A stretch of DNA of 64,000 bases from Kitasatospora acidiphila. Lineage in GTDB: Bacteria; Actinomycetota; Actinomycetes; Streptomycetales; Streptomycetaceae. Positions 54,131 to 63,610 of this stretch are shown here, piece by piece. The notes under the pieces were generated by a model. The model saw nothing but the letters and a program-made list of their open reading frames with translations, searched no databases and was not told the origin of the DNA. The first letter of the stretch is position 1; every line of letters starts with the position of its first letter. Where the stretch lies: positions 7,628,501 through 7,692,500 of the forward strand of contig NZ_VIGB01000003.1 of NCBI RefSeq assembly GCF_006636205.1, in the 5' to 3' direction. The position numbers and the translations under genes were made by a program.

Positions 54131-55231
54131 ATGAACGAGGTTCTGCGCCACGCCGCCGCCACGGCCGGGATAACCGCCCTCGCTTTCGGGGCGGCTGCCT
54201 GCGGCAACGCCAAGCAGGCGGGCGGCGGCGGCAGTGCCACCGGCTCGGCCGCGGCGACCACGATCGGCCTGCTGCTCCCGGAGTCCAAGACCACCCGCTA
54301 CGAGCAGTTCGACCGCCCGTTGATCGAGGCCCAGATCAAGGCGCTGGCCCCGAACGCGACCATCGACTACTACAACGCCAACCAGGACGCCACGGTCCAG
54401 CAGACCCAGGTGGACACCGCGCTGACCAAGGGCGACAAGGTGCTGATCCTGGACGCGGTGGACGCCAAGGCGATCCAGTCCTCGGTGCAGAAGGCACATG
54501 ACGGCGGCGTCAAGGTGGTGGCCTACGACCGGCTCGCCCAGGGCCCGGTGGACGCCTACGTCTCCTTCGACAACCGCAAGGTCGGCCGGCTGCAGGGCCA
54601 GGCGCTGGTGGCGGCGGTCGGCGGCAAGGCGGCGAACGGCCAGATCATCATGATCAACGGCTCGCCCACCGACCCCAACGCGGGCGAGTTCAAGGCCGGC
54701 GCGCGCAGCGAGGTCGACGGCAAGCTGAAGATCGGCAAGGAGTACGACACCCCGAACTGGGACCCGAACAACGCCAACCAGGAGGCCAGCGCCGCTATCA
54801 CCGCGATCGGCGGGGCCAATGTGGTCGGCGTCTACGCGGCCAACGACGGCATGGCCGCCGGCATCGCCACCGCGCTCAAGGCGGCCAACCTGAGCGTGCC
54901 GATGACCGGGCAGGACGCCCAGCTGGACGCCGTGCAGCGGATCCTGCTGGGCACCCAGACCATGTCGATCTACAAGCCGTACAAGCCGGAAGCGAACACC
55001 GCGGGCACCATGGCGGTCGCCCTCGCCAGGGGCGAGGCGCTCGCCGCCTCGGTGGCGCCGACCACCGCCGTCAACGGCAGCAACACCGCGGTCAAGGCCG
55101 AGCTGATCGCCCCCACCGTGCTGACCAGGGACAACATCAAGAGCACCGTGGTAGCCGACGGCCTGTACACCGTCGCCCAGATCTGCACCCCGGACTACGC
55201 GGCCGCGTGCAACGCGGCCGGTCTGCACTGA
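54131..55231 (+). CDS. Sugar ABC transporter substrate-binding lipoprotein (XylF/RbsB type)
   Basis: A 366-residue binding protein. The lipobox is AAAC with Cys24. The class I sugar-binding fold follows: TTIGLLLPESKTTRYEQFDRPLIEAQIKAL, VLILDAVDAKAIQSSVQKAHDGGVKVVAYDR, INGSPTDPNAGEFKAGA, VYAANDGMAAGIATAL. The sequence is closest to xylose-binding proteins. It heads a three-gene importer operon. ATG 54131 follows GGGAGG. Confidence 0.9.
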   Translation: MNEVLRHAAATAGITALAFGAAACGNAKQAGGGGSATGSAAATTIGLLLPESKTTRYEQFDRPLIEAQIKALAPNATIDYYNANQDATVQQTQVDTALTKGDKVLILDAVDAKAIQSSVQKAHDGGVKVVAYDRLAQGPVDAYVSFDNRKVGRLQGQALVAAVGGKAANGQIIMINGSPTDPNAGEFKAGARSEVDGKLKIGKEYDTPNWDPNNANQEASAAITAIGGANVVGVYAANDGMAAGIATALKAANLSVPMTGQDAQLDAVQRILLGTQTMSIYKPYKPEANTAGTMAVALARGEALAASVAPTTAVNGSNTAVKAELIAPTVLTRDNIKSTVVADGLYTVAQICTPDYAAACNAAGLH

Positions 55232-55243
55232 CAGGGGCCAGCC

Positions 55244-56019
<776 letters not shown>

Positions 56020-56023
<4 letters not shown>

Positions 56024-57369
56024 CCGACGCCCCGAACGCCCAGCGCACGGAAGACCGTCACGAGGACGGCGGGCCGCACCACGGCCTGCCCGAGGAGTCG
56101 ATGCCCACCGGCGGGGTCAACGCACCCGTCCCGGTCGCAGCGGAGGCCACCCCAGCGGTGGACCCGCGGCTGATCGTCCGCCAGGAGGGCGTCAAGGGCT
56201 ACCTGGGTGAATTCCGGCGCCGGCTGAGCAGTGGTGAGCTCGGCTCGCTGCCGGTGATCCTGGCCCTGATCGTCATCTGGGCCGTCTTCGGCAGCCTGAA
56301 CAGCAGCTTCCTGTCGGCGCAGAACCTGTCCAACCTCTCGCAGCAGATCGTCGGCACCGGGATGATCGCGATCGGCGTGGTCTTCGTGCTGCTGCTCGGC
56401 GAGATCGACCTGTCGGTCGGCTCGGTCAGCGGCCTGTGCGCGGCGATCTACGCGGTGCTGGAGGTCACCCACGGGGTCAACCAGTGGCTGGCGCTGCTCT
56501 GCGCGCTCTGCAGCGGCGCCGCGGTCGGCCTGGTGCAGGGCTTCTTCTTCGCCCGGATCGGGGTGCCGGCCTTCGTGGTGACACTGGCCGGGAACCTCGG
56601 CTGGAACGGCCTGATGCTGCAGGTCCTCGGGGCCAGCGGAACCGTCAACCTCAGCGGGCGCGACATCGTCTCGCGGCTCTACAGCACCGTCTACGAGCAG
56701 CAGATCGCCGCCTACGGGCTGGCCACCGCCGGAGTGGCGGTGTTCCTGGCCGCCTCGCTGGTCGACTCGGCGCGGCGGAGGGTCAACGGGGTGCCGTCCC
56801 GGCCGGTCACCGACATCGCGCTGCGCACCGTGCTGCTGGCGGTGGTGGCCTACCTGGCCGCCTACACCCTCAACCAGTACAAGGGTCTGCCGCTGGCGCT
56901 GGTGGTGTTCCTGGCGTTCATCGTGGTGCTGGACTTCGTGCTGCGCCGCACCGGCTACGGGCGGCAGGTGTTCGCGCTCGGCGGCAACATCGAGGGCGCC
57001 CGGCGGGCGGGCATCAACGTCGCCCGGATCCGGATGTCGGTCTTCATGATCTGCTCCACCATGGCGGCGATCGGCGGGCTCTTCCTGGCCGCGCAGATCC
57101 AGTCGGCGAGCCAGACCTCCGGCGGCGGCAACCTGCTGATGAACGCGATCGCGGCGGCCGTGATCGGCGGCACCAGCCTGTTCGGCGGGCGGGGGTCCAC
57201 CTGGTCGGCGCTGCTCGGTGCGCTGGTGATCGGCTCGATCCAGTCCGGCATGAACATCGAGGGCCTCAGCAATGCCATCCAGTTCATGATCACCGGTGCG
57301 GTGCTGCTGGCCGCCGTGGTGATCGACTCGCTGGCCCGCCGCACCCAGAAGGCCGCGGGGCGGGCTTAG
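56020..57369 (+). CDS. Sugar ABC transporter permease (XylH/RbsC type)
   Basis: A 449-residue permease. A long hydrophilic N-terminal tail (about 1-80) precedes ten or so helices. Family motifs LLLGEIDLSVGSVSGLCAAIYAVL, YGRQVFALGGNIEGARRAGINVARIR and AIAAAVIGGTSLFGGRGSTWSALLGALVIGSIQSGMNI are clear. It imports a pentose-like sugar with the upstream ATPase and lipoprotein. Its stop overlaps the stop of the convergent exporter gene by 3 bases. Confidence 0.9.
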
Positions 57370-58760
57370 GGCCCGGGCCGGGTTCGGGTGGTGGCGAGGG
57401 CGAGGACCGCGAAGGCGAGCAGGGTGGCCGCGGCGGCGCGCGGGCCGGCGGCCGGCCCGGGCACCAGGTGCAGCGCCAGGGTGACCGCCGCGACACCCAC
57501 CGCGGTGCCCAGGCTGCGGGCCATGTTGACCATGCCGCCGCCGGTGCCGGCCGCCGAGCTCGGTATCGACCGCATCACCTGGGTGTTGTTGGCCGGGATG
57601 TAGACGCCCAGCGACAGCCCGAGCAGGGCGAGCGGCAGCGGCAGCAGTGCGGCGTCGGCGGGCAGCACCACCAGCAGGACCAGCCCCGCCACGCCGCCCA
57701 GCGCGCCGGCCCGGCCGCGCTGCCGGTCGCTCCAGCCGGGCGGGAGCATCCGCTCGGCCGCAGTCGCGGCCAGCGCGAACCCCAGTGGCAGCGCGGTCAG
57801 CACCAGGCCGGTGGCCAGCGGTGAGCCGCCTCGGTGCGCCAGTGCGGCCGGCACCAGCACCAGCGGGCCGAACAGCACCAGATAGCCGCAGAGCCCGCCG
57901 AACAGGCCGGGGCCGAGCCGCCGCTCCCGGAGCAGCGCCAGATCGATCAGCGGGTGCGGGCAGCGGGCCTGGCGACGCAGGAACGCCCACCCGGTCAGCA
58001 GCGCGGCCGCCCCGAGCAGCGCCGCCGACCAGGCCGGCAGGCCCAGCCCGGAGGCCACCGAGAGGGCGAGCAGCGCGGCGGTGCTGGCGGCGGCCAGCAG
58101 CAGCACGCCCGGCCGGTCGATCCTGGTGGCGGCGGCGCACTGCCGGGTGCGCGGCAGCAGGTAGTGGCCGGCCGCCAGGGCCAGCACACCGACCGGGACG
58201 TTGACCCAGAAGACCCAGCGCCAGTCGAGCGCGCCGACCAGCACGCCGCCGATGGTCGGGCCGAGCGCCAGCCCCAGCGCCTGGCCGGCCGCCTGCATGC
58301 CGAGCGCGGCGCGCATCCGGCCCGGCGGTGCGCTGGTGGTCACCAGGGCGACGCTGTTGGCCTGGAGCAGCGCGGCGCCGATCGCCTGCACCACCCGGAA
58401 CAGCACCAGCGCGGCCAGCGTGGGGGCCAGTCCGCAGGCGGCCGAGGCGGCGGTGAAGACCGCGAAGCCGTAGAGGTACATCAGCTTGCGGCCGCGCACG
58501 TCGGAGAGCCGGCCGATCGGGACCAGCAGGGCGGCCAGGGTGAGCAGGTAGGAGAGCGAGACCCACTCCACGCCGGCCGGGCCGGCGTGGAAGTCGGTGC
58601 GCAGCGGCTGGTAGGTGAGGGTGACGATGCTGGCGTCCAGCTGGCCCATGAAGGCGCCGAAGCAGACCGTGCCCACCGCGAGCCGCCAGGCCCATCGGGA
58701 CTCCCGGACCAGCTCGGGCCGGGCGCGCTCGGTGGTGAGCAGTGTGCGCACCGCGTTCAC
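57366..58760 (-). CDS. DHA2-family MFS exporter
   Basis: A 464-residue multidrug-type MFS protein with motif D1 GQLDASIVTLTYQPL, motif A GRLSDVRGRKLMYLYG and motif C GPTIGGVLVGALDWRWVFWVNVP. GTG 58760 gives the expected N terminus; the much longer open frame upstream would cover the divergent VOC gene. No regulator is adjacent, but the 147-base gap to the VOC gene contains short inverted repeats (TGTCGG...CCGACA, 58788-58818). Confidence 0.85.
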   Translation of the reverse strand: MNAVRTLLTTERARPELVRESRWAWRLAVGTVCFGAFMGQLDASIVTLTYQPLRTDFHAGPAGVEWVSLSYLLTLAALLVPIGRLSDVRGRKLMYLYGFAVFTAASAACGLAPTLAALVLFRVVQAIGAALLQANSVALVTTSAPPGRMRAALGMQAAGQALGLALGPTIGGVLVGALDWRWVFWVNVPVGVLALAAGHYLLPRTRQCAAATRIDRPGVLLLAAASTAALLALSVASGLGLPAWSAALLGAAALLTGWAFLRRQARCPHPLIDLALLRERRLGPGLFGGLCGYLVLFGPLVLVPAALAHRGGSPLATGLVLTALPLGFALAATAAERMLPPGWSDRQRGRAGALGGVAGLVLLVVLPADAALLPLPLALLGLSLGVYIPANNTQVMRSIPSSAAGTGGGMVNMARSLGTAVGVAAVTLALHLVPGPAAGPRAAAATLLAFAVLALATTRTRPGP

Positions 58761-58907
58761 GAATCGACCCCCGTGTCTCGTCTTACCTGTCGGGAACAGA
58801 GTACCTCGGTTACCGACATAATCGGCAGGGGAGGTGTCCGGCACACGGGGTCCCGACTGTGAGCTGCGGCCCTTGGTCATGATCGTGCGGGGCGGTAGCG
58901 TCCGATC

Positions 58908-59309
58908 ATGATTGATTCGACGATGACCATCCGGGTGGCCAGGCCGTCCCGGGATCTGGCCGCGGCCGAGCGCTTCTACGTCGACGGGCTCGGCCTCGGC
59001 GTGCTCTGGCGGACCACCGAACGGGTCTCGGGTGAGCACGATCTGCTGATGGTCGGCCCGGCAGGCGGCGCCTGGCACTTCGAGCTCACCCACGATCCGG
59101 AGAATCCGCTCGACCCCACGCCCACGGTGGACGACCTGTTCGTGGTCTACCTCGGCACACCGGTCGACGAGAAGCTGATCGAGCGCCTGCTCGCCGCCGG
59201 CGGCACCCGGGTGCCCGCCCACAACCCCTACTGGGACCGCTACGGCGTCACCGTCGCCGACCCGGACGGCTACCGCCTGGTGCTCTGCTCGCGCGGCTGG
59301 TCTGCCTGA
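58908..59309 (+). CDS. VOC-family (glyoxalase/dioxygenase fold) protein
   Basis: A 133-residue protein with one pair of beta-alpha-beta-beta-beta units. VARPSRDLAAAERFYVDGLGLGVLWRT opens it, HFELTHDPENP carries metal His/Glu residues and DRYGVTVADPDGYRLVLCSR closes it. Family members bind metal or drugs such as bleomycin; the role here is unknown. It is divergent from a DHA2 exporter, a common arrangement for resistance genes. Confidence 0.85.
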   Translation: MIDSTMTIRVARPSRDLAAAERFYVDGLGLGVLWRTTERVSGEHDLLMVGPAGGAWHFELTHDPENPLDPTPTVDDLFVVYLGTPVDEKLIERLLAAGGTRVPAHNPYWDRYGVTVADPDGYRLVLCSRGWSA

Positions 59310-59374
59310 CCCTCCGTCAGACGGGCCTGCGCGGCGCCGGCCGGACCGGCCAACACCGCTGGTAGCGTCGGGAC

Positions 59375-60264
59375 ATGACCACCACTATCCGCCGGGCCGT
59401 GATCCCTGCCGCCGGTCTCGGGTCCCGACTGCTGCCGCTCACCAAGGCCACCCCCAAGGAGATGCTGCCGGTCGGCGACAAGCCGGTGATCGAGCACACC
59501 GTGCGCGAGCTGATCGCCTCCGGGATCACCGACATCACCATCGTCGTCTCCGAGAACAAGGACCTGATCCAGCGTCACTTCCGGCCCAACCCGCGCTGGT
59601 GGACCAGTTGCGGGCGGCCGGCAAGGACGCCTACGCGGACGCCGTCGAGGAGGTCGGCGAGCTCTCCCGGGCCGGCCACCTCACCTACCTCGACCAGTAC
59701 GGCCCGTACGGCAACGGCACCCCGGTGCTGAACGCCGCGCGCAACCTCGGGGACGAACCCATGCTGGTGCTCTGGCCGGATGACGTCTTCGTCGCCGAGG
59801 TGCCGCGCGCCCAGCAGCTGATCAAGGCCTTCGAGGAGACCAACTGCCCGGTCCTGGCCCTGATGCCGATGGAGCGCTCGGAGTCCCACCGGTACGGCGT
59901 GCCGGTGGTCAAGGAGGACCTGGGGAGCGGGCTGCTGCGGATCACCGGGCTGGTGGAGAAGCCCGAGCCCGCCGCCGCGCCCTCCGAGTACGCGGCGATC
60001 GGCGGCTACGTGATCACCCCGGCCGTCATCGAGGAGCTGCGCCGACAGACCTCCCGCTGGTACGAGCACCGCACCGGCGAGGTCTACCTGACCGATGCGA
60101 TCGCCGCCTACGCCGCCGAGCGCGCCGTCTACGGCCAGGTGATCCAGGGGTGCTGGTACGACACCGGCAACCCGTTGGCCTACCTGACCGCGCAGTTCGC
60201 CGCCGCCCTGGCCGATCCCGAGTACGGCCCGGCGCTGCGTCGGCTCGCCGCCGAACTGAGCTGA
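59375..60264 (+). pseudogene. galU: GalU-like UTP-glucose-1-phosphate uridylyltransferase, broken by one missing base
   Basis: The first 72 residues (AVIPAAGLGSRLLPLTKATPKEMLPVGDKPVIEHTVRELI, containing the nucleotide-binding G-x-G-x-R and Lys) are in one frame. From VDQLRAAGKDAYADAVEEVG onward the protein continues in the next frame to YDTGNPLAYL and the end. The switch lies in the C3 run at 59590-59592: one more base gives RHFRPNPALVDQL and a normal GalU of about 296 residues. GalU makes UDP-glucose for cell-envelope polymers. The strong conservation of both halves suggests a sequence error rather than a dead gene. It may be the last gene before the cluster that starts at 60443. Confidence 0.82.
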
Positions 60265-60321
60265 GTGGGTTGATGCCCTGAGGCGACATCACGATGTGTG
60301 TCGAGTGACTGGTGAGCAGGG

Positions 60322-60350
60322 TTGACCGCTTGAGGTGCGCGACTTACGGT
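60322..60350 (+). promoter_or_regulatory. Candidate housekeeping promoter of the right-edge operon
   Basis: TTGACC (60322-60327) and TACGGT (60345-60350) are separated by exactly 17 bases, a good match for a vegetative promoter. It leads into a leader of about 85 bases and the kinase gene. Confidence 0.6.
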
Positions 60351-60405
60351 CGGGACATGCCAAAGGCCCGGCAACATCGGTCATAAAAACGCACACGGAG
60401 CAGCC

Positions 60406-60453
60406 GTGAAGGACTCGTTCAGCGCCGGAACGAATTGCGACCATGGACGTTAG
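60406..60453 (+). CDS. Possible 15-residue leader peptide overlapping the kinase start
   Basis: GTG 60406, 6 bases after GGAG, opens the frame MKDSFSAGTNCDHGR and stops at TAG 60451, which overlaps the kinase ATG at 60443. The kinase itself has no good ribosome site, so ribosomes finishing the leader could start it by coupling. No other support exists. Confidence 0.3.
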   Translation: MKDSFSAGTNCDHGR

Positions 60454-61360
60454 GCAGGCCATCGACTCCGGTCGCGCGGTCGACACCATGGAACTGGTCG
60501 CCCATGCCGCCGCCCACGGCTCACTGGGTGAATTGTGGCAGGGGCCGGTGCCGTACCGGAATTCCGAGCGCATCGGCCTGGTCACCCTTCCGATCCTCAG
60601 GCACAGTTATGCCAGCTTCTACGCCGGCGGTGGCGCGGACGGTCCATTTGCGCCGCTCACCGCGAAGCGGCAGCTGGCCATCACCCTCTATGCCCGCAGG
60701 TACGGTGTGGCCGAGCCGACCGGGTACTGGGAGTTCACCTCGGACCTTCCGATCGGCCACGGGATGTCCAGCTCGACGGCCGATGTGGTCGCGGTGCTCA
60801 GGTGCCTTGACATGATCTTCGACAATGCCGAGGATCCCGAGGTCACCCGGTCGATCCTCGGCCGGATCGAGCGGTCCGATCCGATTTACCGGGACCAGTA
60901 CTGCCTTTATCTGAGCGGTGCCCAGGTGGCCGTTCGGGAGTACGAGTCCAGCATTTCCTACAACGTCTGCTACACCTATGCGGGAGCCCCGGTCCGCACC
61001 CGGGACTTCGACGAGCCGTACCTGTTGCGCGAGTACCGCGAGCGGATCGGCGACTATCGGGAGTCGCTGCGGCGCCTCGATGACGCGCTGGTCCGGCAGG
61101 ACGCGGCGGCGGTGGCCGCGGAAGCCACCGAGTCGGCCCGGCTGGCGCAGGCATATCTGCCGAATCCGCTGGTCGGCGATCTACTGCGGGATCATCGGGA
61201 ACTCGGTGGGATCGGTGTGATCCGGGCGCACACCGGAACCGTGGCGGGAATCCTCTTCGACTCCGGTCCGGATGGTGCACGACGCACCGAGGTGAGCCGC
61301 TACTTCTTGGCCCGTGGACGGCGATGTTACTTCACCCGAGGGGGCTATCCTCTTGTTTGA
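60443..61360 (+). CDS. GHMP kinase, L-threonine-kinase (PduX)-like
   Basis: A 305-residue GHMP-superfamily kinase. Motif 1 AHAAAHGSLGELWQGP (about 20-35) and the ATP-binding loop DLPIGHGMSSSTADVVAVL (101-119, the GHMP glycine/serine loop) are diagnostic. The C-terminal GGIGVIRAHTGTVAGILFD matches motif 3. The closest recognised relatives are the cobalamin-pathway threonine kinase PduX and kinases that phosphorylate threonine or homoserine in antibiotic pathways. No cobalamin genes are near. Instead, a PLP enzyme that could displace the phosphate follows with an 8-base overlap. I infer that it makes an O-phospho hydroxy-amino acid. Confidence 0.78.
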   Translation: MDVRQAIDSGRAVDTMELVAHAAAHGSLGELWQGPVPYRNSERIGLVTLPILRHSYASFYAGGGADGPFAPLTAKRQLAITLYARRYGVAEPTGYWEFTSDLPIGHGMSSSTADVVAVLRCLDMIFDNAEDPEVTRSILGRIERSDPIYRDQYCLYLSGAQVAVREYESSISYNVCYTYAGAPVRTRDFDEPYLLREYRERIGDYRESLRRLDDALVRQDAAAVAAEATESARLAQAYLPNPLVGDLLRDHRELGGIGVIRAHTGTVAGILFDSGPDGARRTEVSRYFLARGRRCYFTRGGYPLV

Positions 61361-62378
61361 CCACATTTCCGATGCCTATGCGCAGCCGGCCCTGGTGCGG
61401 TTGCGCCCCGGGCTCTACGGGCTGCGCTTCGAATCCATGAAGGTGGCGTCCGCACTCGGAGCGGTGCGGCAGCTGATGGCCGACGGGGTCATCGAACCGG
61501 GGGACACCCTGGTGGACAGCTCCAGCGGCGTCTACGCCTATGCGCTGGCGCTCGCCTGCCGGCGGTACGGCTTCTCCTGCCACATCGTGGCCTCACCCAT
61601 CGTCGATCCGACGCTGAAGGCCCAACTGCGCCTCCTGGGCGCCACGGTGGACCAGCCCAGTCAGACCGACGACCCGTCGCAGGACCAGGCCGGGCGCGTC
61701 GAACGGGTCAAGGAGTACGTGAAGAACAACGAGCGCGCCCACTGGATGCGCCAGTACCACGACCGGGTGCACTACCACGGCTACACCATCGCGGCCCGGC
61801 AGATCACCGACGGCCTCGCCGCGGACCGGATCACGCTGGTGGGCGGCGTCGGCTCCGGGGCGTCCACCGGTGGTCTGTCAACCGCCTTGCGGCAGTCCGG
61901 TGTTGACGTAGAGGTCGCCGGTGTCCAGCCGTTCGGCAGCGTCTCCTTCGGCAGCCAGGACGTGGAGGACCCGGAGTTCCTGATAGCCGGCCTCGGCAGC
62001 GGCATCTTCTTCGGCAACATCGACTACTCGGCCTACCGCACCATCCACTGGCTGGACTTCAGCTACGCGCGCTCCGGCAGCGTCGAACTCCTGCGTGACC
62101 ACTGCGTCTTCGCGGGCCTCTCCAGCGGCGCCTCCTACGTGGTGGCGGACTGGCACGCCACCCGCCTCGGCGGCGACGAGCGCCACCCCGTTGTCTTCGT
62201 GATCCCGGACACCGGCCACCGCTACGTCCAGGCCGTCTACAACGAATCGCCCGTCGTCACCCGGGACCGGGCGCCGCTGGCGATCGACGGACCCGAAAGC
62301 CTCCGACTGCCCTGGTGCCTGACGGACTGGGAACACCACGGCCACCGCTTCTCCCGGCCCGAAGCCGACCCGTCGTGA
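61353..62378 (+). CDS. Cysteine-synthase-like PLP-dependent enzyme
   Basis: A protein of about 341 residues with the fold-type II (CysK/CBS/SbnA) layout. The PLP Lys is Lys30 in LRFESMKVASALGAV, the substrate loop is DSSSGVYAYALALACRRYG (in place of the usual TSGNTG) and the PLP-phosphate loop GGVGSGASTGGL is at 164-175. Such enzymes replace a beta leaving group (acetate, phosphate) by sulphur, amine or other nucleophiles. The unusual SSSG loop suggests a substrate other than O-acetylserine. TTG 61353, 8 bases after GAGGGGG, is the best start; GTG 61314 would add 13 residues. The stop overlaps the next start (GTGA). Confidence 0.8.
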   Translation: MFDHISDAYAQPALVRLRPGLYGLRFESMKVASALGAVRQLMADGVIEPGDTLVDSSSGVYAYALALACRRYGFSCHIVASPIVDPTLKAQLRLLGATVDQPSQTDDPSQDQAGRVERVKEYVKNNERAHWMRQYHDRVHYHGYTIAARQITDGLAADRITLVGGVGSGASTGGLSTALRQSGVDVEVAGVQPFGSVSFGSQDVEDPEFLIAGLGSGIFFGNIDYSAYRTIHWLDFSYARSGSVELLRDHCVFAGLSSGASYVVADWHATRLGGDERHPVVFVIPDTGHRYVQAVYNESPVVTRDRAPLAIDGPESLRLPWCLTDWEHHGHRFSRPEADPS

Positions 62379-63610
62379 CCAGGGTGGTCATGCTGGAGGC
62401 CCTGGCCTTCGGACTCGACCGGATCTCGGCAGCCGGCCGCCGCATGGGCGTCGAACTCTACCTCTTCACCTTCGACCGACCTTACTACCAGCGGCAGTTG
62501 GCCTCGGACGACTACATCCGGGTGGTCGATGTCGACACCTTCGACCGCGATGCCGTCCGGGCCGCCCTGGACAAGGCGGGCCCGGTGGCGGGGCTGGTGT
62601 CCAACACGGACACCTGGGCCAGGACCGCCGAACTGCTCGCCCAGGAGCGCGGTTTCGCCAACGTCCTGACGGACACCGAGCGGCTGCGCGACAAGAACTG
62701 GGTCAGGAACCGGGTGGTGGAGGCGGGCCTGAGCCGTGGCCGGGCCGTTCGGGGGTCCGACTGGGAGCCGGAGCGGCACGGCGAGCAGGCCGACGCGTTC
62801 GTGGTCAAGGACGCCGCCGGGACCGGGAGCCGGCACGTCCTGTTCGCGGACACGGCCGCGGCGGTCGGTGCCGCGATCCGGGCCCTGGCCGCGCAGGGAG
62901 TCGAGCCGGGGCGGATCACCGTGGAGCCGTACTTCCACGGCCCGCTGTACAGCGCCGAGACCTACACCACGCGGGCCGGAACGGTGCTGTTCGGCGTCAA
63001 CAGCCGTACCGTGTCCGAGCTTCCGCAGTTCCGCGAGCTCGACCTGAGCTACCCGGTCGGACGCGGCAGCGTCTGGGAGCAGTCCGTCCGCCGCTGGGCC
63101 GCCGACGTACTGGCGCGGATCGGCCGCGGCATCGGGCCCTCCCACATCGAATTCGTGGACACCGCGCACGGGTTCGAGCTGGTGGAGGTGAACGCCCGAC
63201 TCGGCGGCGGACGGATCGGCGAGGGGATCCTGCGGGCGACCGGATTCGATCCGTTCCAACTGCTGCTCCACCAAGCGCTGCAGGCCGACCTCGGGGACGG
63301 TGCGCTGCGGGCGGCCCAGGTCGGCGCCACCGCCGGCGGGTTCGCCCAGGTGCTCAAGTACGCCGCGCGGACCGGGCCGTTGGGGAGCATCGACGGCACC
63401 GGGCAGCTAGCGCGGTTCCCCGGCGAGGTGGAGTGGCATCCGGTGAAGGACCCGCAGTCGGTCATCGACGGTGTCGAGGACCAGCGCGGCTGCTACGGCT
63501 TCCTGACGGCCCTCGGACCGTCGCCCGAAGCCGCACTGCAGCGCGCGCACGCCGCCGCCCGGCAGATCCGGGTGGAGCGGCCCGACCGGGACGGCCACCG
63601 ATGCGGCTGA
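62375..63610 (+). CDS. ATP-grasp ligase
   Basis: A 411-residue ATP-grasp enzyme of the carboxylate-amine ligase group. The N-terminal domain TRVVMLEALAFGLDRISAAGRRMG reaches about residue 95; AFVVKDAAGTGSRHVLF carries the ATP lysine; SHIEFVDTAHGFELVEVNARLGGGRIGEGI near 255-285 holds the metal Glu/Asn and the Arg. A C-terminal domain of about 90 residues follows. Relatives join amino acids into dipeptides or attach them to small acids. Here it follows the kinase and PLP enzyme, so it probably ligates the unusual amino acid they make. Start GTG 62375 overlaps the upstream stop. Its stop overlaps the exporter start by 10 bases. Confidence 0.82.
   Translation: MTRVVMLEALAFGLDRISAAGRRMGVELYLFTFDRPYYQRQLASDDYIRVVDVDTFDRDAVRAALDKAGPVAGLVSNTDTWARTAELLAQERGFANVLTDTERLRDKNWVRNRVVEAGLSRGRAVRGSDWEPERHGEQADAFVVKDAAGTGSRHVLFADTAAAVGAAIRALAAQGVEPGRITVEPYFHGPLYSAETYTTRAGTVLFGVNSRTVSELPQFRELDLSYPVGRGSVWEQSVRRWAADVLARIGRGIGPSHIEFVDTAHGFELVEVNARLGGGRIGEGILRATGFDPFQLLLHQALQADLGDGALRAAQVGATAGGFAQVLKYAARTGPLGSIDGTGQLARFPGEVEWHPVKDPQSVIDGVEDQRGCYGFLTALGPSPEAALQRAHAAARQIRVERPDRDGHRCG

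Noticed and set aside
60406..60453. Reading the 15-residue frame as a RiPP precursor
   Set aside because: It is too short, has no leader/core division and no RiPP enzymes except a generic ATP-grasp; a coupling leader is the simpler reading.
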